This document shows positions 13,771-19,837 of a DNA stretch of 19,837 nucleotides, piece by piece. Numbering within the stretch: position 1 is the first letter of the stretch; each line of letters starts with the position of its first letter. The notes under the pieces are model-generated. The model made no database searches, had not been told where the DNA came from, and was given only the letters and a program-made list of their open reading frames with translations. The position numbers were made by a program, and so were the translations under genes. The DNA comes from Bacillota bacterium (lineage in GTDB: Bacteria > Bacillota > Clostridia > Christensenellales > Aristaeellaceae): assembly GCA_023402355.1 (NCBI GenBank), contig JAEXCG010000045.1, forward strand, positions 1 through 19,837. The letters run 5' to 3'.

Positions 13771-14532
13771 TCAATACCCCTTTTCGAGCAGGAGCTTCTC
13801 AAACTTCTTTTCCGAGAGAATCTCGTGCGTGAGAAACGCGCCGTCGTAAAAGAGGGAAAACGTCGTGAAGGGGACCGGCGCGCTTTGGGCCTGCTCCCGC
13901 GTCGTGAGATGCACCGCCTGAAACGGCGCGTTCCGCCCCTTCGCCAGACTTTCGAGCAGGGGGACGTACTTCGCGGTAAACGGGCACTGGCTGGTGTAGT
14001 AGACCACAAAGCCGGTCTGCGCTCCGCCCGGCCGCGCATCCCGGGCCGTCGCCTTAAACCGGGGCTTTTCCGCGCCCGCCTCGAACGGGAGGTACAGCAG
14101 CTCGAAATAGGGGCTCGCCGTGTCGGCCGTTTCAAAGCCCTTGTAGCGCATGTATCCGGGGTCCGAAAGGAACCCCCGCTTCTTGGGCGAGGACAGGGCC
14201 GCGAGCCCCTTCTTCCCCTTCGCCCGGCTGTCCCGGATGCACTCCTCCAGGAGGAGGCTGGAGTGCCCCTGCCCCTTGAACTGCCCGGAAACCCACAGGC
14301 AGTCGATGAACATATAGCCGTCCGCCTCGACGGGCACCCACGCGAACTCGGCGGGGATGTACTCGATAAAGCACTTCCCCCGGACGTTGCCCTTCAGGAA
14401 GACGAGCCCCTCGTCCAGCCGGTCCTTCAGCCACGCCTTCTTCGAGACGACCTGGCAGTCCTTTTCATTTGAAATCGCGCAGCAAATGTGTTCCTTATCG
14501 AGGTTTTCGCGCGTGATCCGAATGAGCTCCAT
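13771..14532 (-). CDS. GNAT acetyltransferase with YoaP-like C-terminal domain
   Basis: 253 residues, close to the size of YoaP of Bacillus subtilis. The N-terminal half is a GNAT domain; the acetyl-CoA loop is seen at about 84-90 (QFKGQGH, a variant of the Q/RxxGxG/A motif). The C-terminal part (about 165-253) is the YoaP-like domain, which has a thioredoxin-like look: FVVYYTSQCPFTAKYVP gives a CPF motif with one cysteine and a beta-alpha start. The ATG at 14532 has GGGGGG about 8 bases upstream. Substrate is not known for the family. It stands alone, convergent with the SdpI operon, with a strong promoter at 14595-14623. Confidence 0.88.
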   Translation of the reverse strand: MELIRITRENLDKEHICCAISNEKDCQVVSKKAWLKDRLDEGLVFLKGNVRGKCFIEYIPAEFAWVPVEADGYMFIDCLWVSGQFKGQGHSSLLLEECIRDSRAKGKKGLAALSSPKKRGFLSDPGYMRYKGFETADTASPYFELLYLPFEAGAEKPRFKATARDARPGGAQTGFVVYYTSQCPFTAKYVPLLESLAKGRNAPFQAVHLTTREQAQSAPVPFTTFSLFYDGAFLTHEILSEKKFEKLLLEKGY

Positions 14533-14594
14533 CGTGCTGCCCCCCTGTAATCTTCATTTCGCCGCGCCGCGCGGCGAGGCCGCGGGCTTCCTCC

Positions 14595-14623
14595 ATTCTA
14601 CCCACTCGCCGGGGGAATGTCAA
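14595..14623 (-). promoter_or_regulatory. Promoter of the YoaP-type gene
   Basis: On the minus strand TTGACA (14623-14618), 17-bp spacer and TAGAAT (14600-14595). The boxes are identical to those of the GyrI-like gene promoter. The leader of about 60 bases contains a GC-rich palindrome (CGCCGCGCGGCG). Confidence 0.7.
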
Positions 14624-14722
14624 TCGGCGCATCCCCGGCCGGGCGCGCGAGGGCGCAGGGCGGGGACCTTAAAATCCTGTTCCTTCCAATTTCGCGCAAA
14701 AAATTGCTCGAAACGGCCTGAA

Positions 14723-14777
14723 CAACCGATAGTTGCGCGATAGTTGGTGGTGTAAACCGCCTATTTTCGTGTAAAAT
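14723..14777 (+). promoter_or_regulatory. Possible control region of the HTH/TraX operon
   Basis: A -10-like TAAAAT (14772-14777) without a convincing -35 lies about 30 bases before the HTH gene. Upstream, GATAGTTG occurs twice as direct repeats (14728-14735 and 14739-14746), and the first forms the dyad CAAC-cgata-GTTG (14723-14735). These could be sites for the HTH protein or another regulator. The 277-base gap from 14533 to 14809 holds otherwise only the YoaP promoter. Confidence 0.35.
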
Positions 14778-14809
14778 GAGGGCGATAACTCGAAAAGGAG
14801 AAGGATCCA

Positions 14810-15211
14810 ATGAACGCTTATCAACTTTCCGCCATCGTCTACATCGTCTTTTGCCTGGCCCTTGCCGCCGTGGGAATCTATCTTCTGGTGTTGGTCGTGA
14901 AGGCGCTGAAAAAGTACATTCATGCCAAAGAGGTGAGGGAGGAAAAGCGGATCGTCAGAAAATCTTTGGCCGAGGCGCTGCGGGAAAACCGGCTCCGCTG
15001 CAAAATGACGCAGGAGTTTGTCTCCGAAGCGCTCGGCGTCAGCAGGCAGGCGGTTTCAAAGTGGGAAACCGGCTCGGCCGATCCGAGCACGTCGAACCTG
15101 ATCGCCCTGGCCAATCTGTACGGCATATCCGCGGAGGACCTGCTCCGGGGCATCGAAACCGGCGGCAGGCATGAAAAAGATGGAGATCATCAGGAGGGGG
15201 ATGGAGAATGA
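14810..15211 (+). CDS. Membrane-tethered HTH (XRE-type) regulator
   Basis: 133 residues; ATG at 14810 with AAGGAG upstream. Residues 7-33 form one membrane helix (IVYIVFCLALAAVGIYLLVL), followed by a basic stretch and then a complete XRE helix-turn-helix (about 52-112: LAEALRENR, then MTQEFVSEALGVSRQAVSKW, and LIALANLYGISAEDLL). DNA binding would take place at the inner membrane face. The last residues are polar and charged. The stop overlaps the start of the TraX-family gene (ATGA), so the two are one translation unit and probably one function. The regulator's target is unknown; autoregulation is likely. Confidence 0.88.
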   Translation: MNAYQLSAIVYIVFCLALAAVGIYLLVLVVKALKKYIHAKEVREEKRIVRKSLAEALRENRLRCKMTQEFVSEALGVSRQAVSKWETGSADPSTSNLIALANLYGISAEDLLRGIETGGRHEKDGDHQEGDGE

Positions 15212-16038
15212 TGGAGAACGCAGCCATTCGATCGAGGACAGGCCGGAGGTGGCAAATCCTCGACGCGACCACCGTGAAGCTCATCGCGGCCGCGCTCATG
15301 TTTCTGGACCACGTCCATCAGATATTCGTGTCCTCCGGGGCGCCCCTGTGGCTCACCGTGCTTGGACGCCCTGTCTTCCCGATGTTTTTGTTCGTCAGCG
15401 CCGAGAGCTTCCATTACACCCGCGACAAAAAGAAGTACCTGAAGCGGCTGCTGTTTGCAAGCTGGGGCATGACCCTCTTTACGTTTCTGCTGCAAAGGCT
15501 GCTGCCCAATCCAAACGTGGTGCTGATGAACAACGCGTTCAGCACGTTCTTCGTCGCGGCGCTGTACATGCTGTTTTGGGACGGCCTGGTGGAGGGCATT
15601 CGCGGCAGGTCGCCCAAGCGGGTGATTCAATCCCTTCTTTGCTGCCTGATTCCGATTCTGTGCGCGCTGCCCATCTATCTTGTCGCCCTGCTCTCCTTTC
15701 AGGAGAACGTCCCCGGGTCGCTCATCCGGTTTTTGGCGACGCTTGCGCTGTTCGTGCCGAACGTCTTGAGCGTCGAGGGCGGCTTTGCCATGGTGGTGCT
15801 GGGGCTGCTGTTCTACGTCTTCAGGAAGCGCAAAGTCGCGCAGATAGCCGTCCTCCTTCTGCTCTCCGCGGTGGTGTATGGGGCGGACGGCGGCGGCATT
15901 CAATGGGTGATGTGCTTTGCGGCGATCCCGATCGCCCTATATAACGGAAAGCGCGGACGGGGCCTGAAGCATTTCTTCTACATCTTTTATCCGGCGCACA
16001 TCGGTTTGCTGTACCTGCTTTCGACGTTTGCCGCGTGA
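15208..16038 (+). CDS. TraX-family membrane protein
   Basis: 276 residues; ATG at 15208 overlaps the HTH stop and follows AGGAGGGGG. About eight membrane helices. The family signature is clear at the N-terminus: LDATTVKLIAAALMFLDHVH (about 18-37) and GRPVFPMFLFVSAESFHYT (about 53-71), and near the end KHFFYIFYPAHI, as in TraX and acyltransferase-3-like proteins. TraX of the F plasmid N-acetylates pilin; chromosomal members in Bacillota probably acetylate some surface or secreted molecule, but substrates are unknown. No conjugation genes are present here. The pairing with a membrane-bound regulator suggests control by an envelope signal. Confidence 0.9.
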   Translation: MMENAAIRSRTGRRWQILDATTVKLIAAALMFLDHVHQIFVSSGAPLWLTVLGRPVFPMFLFVSAESFHYTRDKKKYLKRLLFASWGMTLFTFLLQRLLPNPNVVLMNNAFSTFFVAALYMLFWDGLVEGIRGRSPKRVIQSLLCCLIPILCALPIYLVALLSFQENVPGSLIRFLATLALFVPNVLSVEGGFAMVVLGLLFYVFRKRKVAQIAVLLLLSAVVYGADGGGIQWVMCFAAIPIALYNGKRGRGLKHFFYIFYPAHIGLLYLLSTFAA

Positions 16039-16043
16039 TTGAG

Positions 16044-16072
16044 AAAGCGGCAGTCGCCGCACCGCTTTTTTT
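16044..16072 (+). terminator. Rho-independent terminator of the HTH/TraX operon
   Basis: AAAGCGG and CCGCTTT pair around an inner GCGGC/GCCGC, directly followed by a run of T (seven from 16066), 6 bases after the TraX stop codon. It is the most typical intrinsic terminator in the window. Confidence 0.75.
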
Positions 16073-16103
16073 CGCGAAAGAGAAACCTTACTCAGCGCGG
16101 CGG

Positions 16104-16113
16104 CTCTATAGAG
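16104..16113. promoter_or_regulatory. Perfect 10-bp palindrome before the propeller-SBP gene
   Basis: CTCTATAGAG, 40 bases before the start codon at 16153, contains TATAGA, which could be the -10 box of the gene. No clear -35 was found. The palindrome could be a binding site or only a chance feature. Confidence 0.3.
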
Positions 16114-16152
16114 ATAAAGGCAATCTGCCGCAAGCGACTAGGAGGTTTTTTC

Positions 16153-18327
16153 ATGAAACGAAGGATGCTGTCCCTGCTCGCCGTCCTGCTGACAGCCCTT
16201 GCCCTGACGGCTCACGCCGCCACGCCGGACGCAATTTTTTACGACCAGACGGCGACGCTGGACGACTCGCAGTTTTCCGGCCCGGTCGCGCGCAGCATCG
16301 AAGCCTTCGGCGGCGCGCTCTACATCCTGGACGATTTCGGGGAGATCTACCGCCTCGGTCCGGGGGACGTGGAGCCCCAGCCGTTTACGGCGGTGCCGGA
16401 GGAGGTCGAGCGGGCCTATACCGCCGTCCTCGCGGCGTCGGGCGGCGACCTCTACCTGCTCTCGTTGGAGGACGAGGTCGTCTGCCGCCTGGAGGGGGAG
16501 GCCTTTGCGCTCTGCCTGGAGCCGGACCTTTCGGCGCTCCGGGAGGCGGGCGTCGCCGGCCTTTCCATGCCGGTCGCGGTGGAGGGGACGCTCTACGCCC
16601 TGGGGTCGTCCACGCAGCTCGTCAGCCTCTCCCTGTCGGACGGCCTCGCCCGCGTCGCGCAGATTCCCAGGACCACGAGCCTTTGCGCCTATCGGGACGG
16701 CGCGCTGCTCGCGACCCTCGCGCGCACGCAGGACGAGCCCGCGCGCGTGTGCGTGATGGACACGGCGGGCGGCGTGCGGGAAACGCTTTGCACCCTGCCG
16801 GGCACGGGCGCGGCGGTCTACGACGCGGACGCGGACGCGATTTACGCCTACAGCGCGGGGCAGATTCTGCGCCTCGGCGCGGACGGCGGCCTGACGAGCG
16901 TCAACTACCTGCCGGAGGCGTTCGCGGATCGGCTGACGGACGCCGCGTTCTTTCCGCCGGACGGCTTTGCGCTGGTGTCGGAGTGGGCCTGCCTCGCCGT
17001 GCGCAGCGTCGCCCCGGAGGTGGCGCCTGCGGCGCCCGTGCGCATTTCGGGCATGATGAGCGGCGATCCGGAGGAGGCCTTCGCGCGGGCGCATCCCGAG
17101 ACGCCCCTCCTGAACGACGCGCGGTTCTTCACGGCGGACGAGGTCGTGCAGGCCATCCGCAGCGGCGAGGCGTCGGTGGACGTCTACAAGCTCAGCGGCG
17201 TTTATGACGTGAGCGCGCTGATCGACCAGGGCTTCGCGGAGCCGCTGAACACCCCGTTCATCGCGGGGGCGGTGGGCCGCATGTACGAGAGCGCGCAGGC
17301 CTACGTCGCCCGGGACGGCGTGCCCTACGCCGTGCCCTACGAGGTGCAGCTCGGCGTCATGCGCGCAAACGACGCGCTGCTCTCGCAGTTCGGCTTTGAC
17401 GCGCCGCCGCGCACCGTCCGCGCGTACGTGGACATGGCGAAGGACTGGCGCGAGCGGTTCGGCGGCGAGCACGACGAGTACGTGCTCGACCTGGGCGCGC
17501 AGCACGTGAGCAAGCTGGGCGAGGCGAACTACGCGACGCAGGCGCTGTACATCGCGCTCAGCCAGTACGTCGCGGCGACGGAGGCGCGGGGCGAGGAGGT
17601 GCGCTTCGACGCGCCCGCGTTCGTCTCCCTGCTGGAGGCCATCGCCTCCCTGCCCGCGCCGCAGGTGCTGGAGGGGGAGGGCGGCCGCTACAGGTACTAC
17701 GCGGAAAGCGCCCTGCTCGACACGGACTACAGGCTTTCGCTCAACTCGCAGGCGGAGCCGAAGAAAGAGGGGACGATTCTGCCCCTCCCGGCGGCGGTGG
17801 AGGACGCCCCCACGATCGTGGACGCGCGGATGGGCGTGTACCTGCTCAACCCGAACAGCAAAAATAAGGAAGCGGCGATGCGCTTCCTCGAATGGACGGC
17901 GGAAAATCCCCTGCCGCTCACGGGCTACATCCTGTACCCGGACCGAAACGAGCCGCTCGAGTACGAGAGCTGGCAGGCCGGGCGGAAGGAGCGCGAGGCG
18001 CGGCGGGACGACCTGCTCCTGCGCCTTGAGACGGCGAGCGAGGCGGAGCGCGGGGACATCGAGGCGCAGCTCGCCCAGTGGGCGGTCTGGGAGGAGGGCT
18101 GGGAGCGCGATTCGCGCTGGCTCTTCTCGCCGCAGGACGTAGAGCGCCTGCGCGCGCTCACGCCCTACATGGACTTCGGCGCGGGCTCGCTGCGCCGCAC
18201 GCTGATGCAGGGCGGCTTTGGCGAGCTGGACGACATCGCCGCGCGCTTCCTTCTGGGCGAGCTGAACGCGCAGCAGGCGGCGCAGGAGATGGAGCGCAAG
18301 GCCTCCATGTGGCGCATGGAGCCGTGA
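16153..18327 (+). CDS. Exported fusion of a beta-propeller-like domain and an extracellular solute-binding domain
   Basis: 724 residues from ATG 16153, chosen because AGGAGG lies 7 bases upstream and a signal peptide (MKRRMLSLLAVLLTALALTA, cut after AHA) then starts the protein; the frame is open further upstream but through the previous terminator. Residues about 45-290 hold repeated short strands (GGALYILDDFGEIYRL, GGDLYLLSLEDEVVCRL, EGTLYALGSSTQLVSL, DAIYAYSAGQILRL) typical of a beta-propeller. Residues about 295-720 look like a family-1-type solute-binding protein (DVYKLSGVYDVSALIDQGFAEPL, later AVPYEVQLGVM and GEANYATQALYIALSQYV). No lipobox cysteine is present, so it is probably released or held otherwise. 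No ABC permease gene adjoins. It may bind a ligand and act as a sensor or partner of a distant transporter; the ligand is unknown. Confidence 0.85.
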   Translation: MKRRMLSLLAVLLTALALTAHAATPDAIFYDQTATLDDSQFSGPVARSIEAFGGALYILDDFGEIYRLGPGDVEPQPFTAVPEEVERAYTAVLAASGGDLYLLSLEDEVVCRLEGEAFALCLEPDLSALREAGVAGLSMPVAVEGTLYALGSSTQLVSLSLSDGLARVAQIPRTTSLCAYRDGALLATLARTQDEPARVCVMDTAGGVRETLCTLPGTGAAVYDADADAIYAYSAGQILRLGADGGLTSVNYLPEAFADRLTDAAFFPPDGFALVSEWACLAVRSVAPEVAPAAPVRISGMMSGDPEEAFARAHPETPLLNDARFFTADEVVQAIRSGEASVDVYKLSGVYDVSALIDQGFAEPLNTPFIAGAVGRMYESAQAYVARDGVPYAVPYEVQLGVMRANDALLSQFGFDAPPRTVRAYVDMAKDWRERFGGEHDEYVLDLGAQHVSKLGEANYATQALYIALSQYVAATEARGEEVRFDAPAFVSLLEAIASLPAPQVLEGEGGRYRYYAESALLDTDYRLSLNSQAEPKKEGTILPLPAAVEDAPTIVDARMGVYLLNPNSKNKEAAMRFLEWTAENPLPLTGYILYPDRNEPLEYESWQAGRKEREARRDDLLLRLETASEAERGDIEAQLAQWAVWEEGWERDSRWLFSPQDVERLRALTPYMDFGAGSLRRTLMQGGFGELDDIAARFLLGELNAQQAAQEMERKASMWRMEP

Positions 18328-18344
18328 GCCCCGCCGCCGGGGCT
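18327..18344. terminator. Short hairpin between convergent genes
   Basis: AGCCCCG-ccgc-CGGGGCT, a perfect 7-bp stem that overlaps the stop codons of both convergent genes. No T-run follows on either strand, so it is a weak candidate. Confidence 0.4.
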
Positions 18345-18726
18345 AGATGATGTTGGAAAGCGTCGGGTCGTCGCGGTGCGACAGGTGGCGCAGCGCCTCG
18401 TCCAGCAGCGCGGTCTGCGTCAGCGCGTCGCCCTTTTCCTCGGCCTCCAGGGCGGCGGCCAGCGCCTTGATCGCCTGCGTGACCTCGTCGATGTCCGGGT
18501 GGTCGATGAGCAGGCGCAGCCGCTCGCGCCGGTTCAGCCAGTCGCGCTGCATGTCCTCCGTGCGCTCGGCGGCGAGCGCGTAGTCCTCCGCGCGGATGGC
18601 CTGGCGCGTCAGCTCGCACGTGAGCAGCAGGGATTTGGACACGCTGTGGGTGTAGATCATGGAGGAGACCGCCGCCCCCACGATCAGCAGGGGCAGCACG
18701 ATGACGAGGATGATGCGCTGTTTCAT
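18343..18726 (-). CDS. DUF4363-family protein
   Basis: 127 residues; ATG at 18726, only 4 bases after the stop of the DUF421 gene. One N-terminal membrane helix (about 5-25) or uncleaved signal, then an all-helical, highly charged exported domain (about 30-125) without cysteines or catalytic motifs. Size, topology and position directly after a DUF421 gene are the marks of the DUF4363 family. The role is unknown; the steady pairing suggests one complex with the DUF421 protein at the membrane. Confidence 0.8.
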   Translation of the reverse strand: MKQRIILVIVLPLLIVGAAVSSMIYTHSVSKSLLLTCELTRQAIRAEDYALAAERTEDMQRDWLNRRERLRLLIDHPDIDEVTQAIKALAAALEAEEKGDALTQTALLDEALRHLSHRDDPTLSNII

Positions 18727-18730
18727 GCCT

Positions 18731-19456
18731 TCACCACCTCACCTGTTCGGGCTTGAGGACCTGGCGCACGCAAAGCCGCCCGTCCTTTTTGCGCTGCTGC
18801 ACGTAGAGGCGCCCCTGCGTGTCCAGCGAGCAGAGCAGCACGTCCTTCGGCCCCTCGAACCCGAGGGACGCGAGCGTCTTTTGCAGCCAGTTTTCATCAA
18901 GCCCGCCCAGGCGCAGCGCCTCCCCCTGCACAGCGCCGTCCAGCACCAGGATCAGCGGGATGCCCTCGTAGTTCGTCGTAAGGTTCAGGTCCGTGGGCGT
19001 CACCGGCCGCGACGCGGCGCTTTGAAAGGCGGTCAGCGTGCCGTTCGTCTCCAGCAGGGCCGTGTCCACGTCCGCGATGTTGAGGATGCCCTGCGAGCGG
19101 ATGCCCTCGATCAGGTCGTTCAGGTCAAAGCACAGCCGCTCCAGCTCGCCCAGTTGAATCTTGCCCTTGCGGATGAGCACGCTGGGCTTGCCGCAGATGA
19201 ACGCGCGGAAGCGCTCGCTGCGGAAGGAGAAGATGGTGATCAGGCTGTGCAAAAAGAGCAGCGTCAGGATGGAGATGACGCCGCTGAAAAGCGAGATGCC
19301 CACGTCGCCCATCGGCACGGAGGCCAGCTCCGCGATCATCAGGGTGATGACCACCTCGAAGGGCTGTAGCTGCGCAAGCTGCCGCTTGCCCATGGCCCGG
19401 ATGACGAGCACCGTCAGCGCGAAAAGCAGCGTGGTGCGAAAGAAAACCGTCAGCAT
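18731..19456 (-). CDS. DUF421-family membrane protein (YetF-like)
   Basis: 241 residues; ATG at 19456 with AAGGGGG 8 bases upstream. Three N-terminal membrane helices (about 3-20, 36-52, 56-76) with the family motif RAMGKRQLAQLQPFEVVITL, then two repeats of the cytoplasmic YetF-type domain marked by GKPSVLIRKGKIQ (about 89-101). Related Bacillus proteins (YetF, YdfS and others) are linked to the spore or to membrane-protein assembly, but the exact job is not settled. It forms a two-gene operon with DUF4363 and is divergent from the gene at 19608. No clear promoter was found in the gap on this strand. Confidence 0.9.
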   Translation of the reverse strand: MLTVFFRTTLLFALTVLVIRAMGKRQLAQLQPFEVVITLMIAELASVPMGDVGISLFSGVISILTLLFLHSLITIFSFRSERFRAFICGKPSVLIRKGKIQLGELERLCFDLNDLIEGIRSQGILNIADVDTALLETNGTLTAFQSAASRPVTPTDLNLTTNYEGIPLILVLDGAVQGEALRLGGLDENWLQKTLASLGFEGPKDVLLCSLDTQGRLYVQQRKKDGRLCVRQVLKPEQVRW

Positions 19457-19535
19457 GTGAGCGCCCCCTTACGGCGTTATCGTGCTGTGTTTCCCGAAAA
19501 AATATGCCCGCCTTCAAACCTTTACGCCCCTTTTG

Positions 19536-19564
19536 TTGTAAATCAAAATGCCGTATGGTAAAAT
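19536..19564 (+). promoter_or_regulatory. Promoter of the gene at 19608
   Basis: TTGTAA (19536-19541), 17-bp spacer and TAAAAT (19559-19564) with a TGn extension, about 45 bases before the start codon. Confidence 0.65.
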
Positions 19565-19607
19565 AGAGACAAAATGGGACGCATTTGCCGGGGCGGAGGG
19601 AAGCGGA

Positions 19608-19837
19608 TTGAAAAATATACGTGAATGGTTTTCGCGCGTGGGCGCCGTGGAGCCGGAGGTCGGCCGCATGGTGGACGAGGCGGACGCATCCGACGTGTGC
19701 GCGGCGTTTCGCATCGTGCTGCCGTGCATCAGCGCGGCGGAGCTGCTCAACGTCCTGCTGCTGGCCTTTGACGGCGGCTGGCTGCGCTCGACCTCCCGGC
19801 GGGTTTACTTCACGCTGTACGTCTCGCTGCTTGCGGC
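19608..19837 (+). CDS. Unknown membrane protein, 3' partial
   Basis: Starts with a TTG at 19608, chosen because GGAGGG (19595-19600) lies 7 bases upstream and a promoter precedes it. The 76 visible codons contain no stop and run off the right edge. They begin MKNIREWFSRVGAVEPEV, followed by a hydrophobic segment (about 37-52) and the beginning of a second one at the edge. The N-terminus resembles the membrane-sensor part of signalling proteins such as GGDEF or histidine kinase families, but this is a guess; nothing in the visible part decides it. Confidence 0.65.
   Translation, partial: MKNIREWFSRVGAVEPEVGRMVDEADASDVCAAFRIVLPCISAAELLNVLLLAFDGGWLRSTSRRVYFTLYVSLLA

Noticed and set aside
13492..14472. 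Plus-strand ORF of 326 codons through the hairpin array and opposite the YoaP-type gene
   Set aside because: Its second part is the antisense of recognisable GNAT/YoaP sequence and its first part is perfect hairpins.
16039..16152. Upstream extension of the propeller-SBP protein
   Set aside because: The segment contains the intrinsic terminator of the TraX operon, and the signal peptide begins at 16153 after a good ribosome binding site.
16138..17505. Minus-strand ORF of 455 codons opposite the propeller-SBP gene
   Set aside because: Arg/His/Ala-rich shadow translation with no ribosome binding site; the sense strand has a signal peptide and domain motifs.

Overview
The window looks like chromosomal DNA of a GC-rich member of the Clostridia or another GC-rich Bacillota. 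The evidence is the gene content (RadA next to a membrane-anchored PIN/TRAM protein, an SdpR/SdpI pair, a BlaI/M56 pair, a DUF421/DUF4363 pair, a YoaP-type acetyltransferase). Promoters read as sigma-A boxes (TTGACA, 17 bp, TAnAAT), with strong GGAGG ribosome binding sites. No RNA genes, CRISPR array, transposase or phage genes were seen. The taxon is an inference from style and gene content; no marker in the window fixes the genus.

Layout, left to right. (1) 2-1714: 3' part of a gene for a membrane-anchored TPR protein with two chitobiase C-terminal-like beta domains; it runs off the left edge. (2) 1720-1985: three 82-bp tandem repeats, then a strong terminator. (3) 2081-5154: a MerR regulator, divergent from a small ABC transporter operon (ATPase, membrane subunit, DUF4097-type exported protein). 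The operon promoter has the 19-bp spacer typical of MerR control, and two related terminators bracket the module. (4) 5241-6347: a membrane-anchored calcineurin-type phosphoesterase with several altered metal ligands. (5) 6727-9362: radA and the PIN/TRAM protein. (6) 9419-10724: a GyrI-like protein divergent from an unknown membrane protein. (7) 10747-12494: a BlaI-type repressor and an M56 membrane peptidase, with a probable operator. (8) 12478-13463: an SdpR-like repressor overlapping an SdpI-like membrane protein. (9) 13487-13722: a compact array of perfect hairpins bounded by two near-identical hairpins, probably a repeat element. (10) 13771-14532: a GNAT-YoaP acetyltransferase on the minus strand. 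(11) 14810-16038: a membrane-tethered HTH regulator overlapping a TraX-family membrane protein. (12) 16153-18327: an exported beta-propeller-like plus solute-binding fusion. (13) 18343-19456, minus strand: DUF421 and DUF4363. (14) 19608 to the right edge: start of an unknown membrane protein.

The recurring theme is small regulator-plus-membrane-protein modules aimed at the cell envelope: MerR/ABC, BlaI/M56, SdpR/SdpI and HTH/TraX. Each is a self-contained unit with its own promoter, and most end in a hairpin. The least explained items are the 82-bp repeats, the hairpin array, the phosphoesterase lacking three conserved histidines, the leader ORF before the ABC ATPase, and the propeller-SBP fusion that has no transporter beside it.
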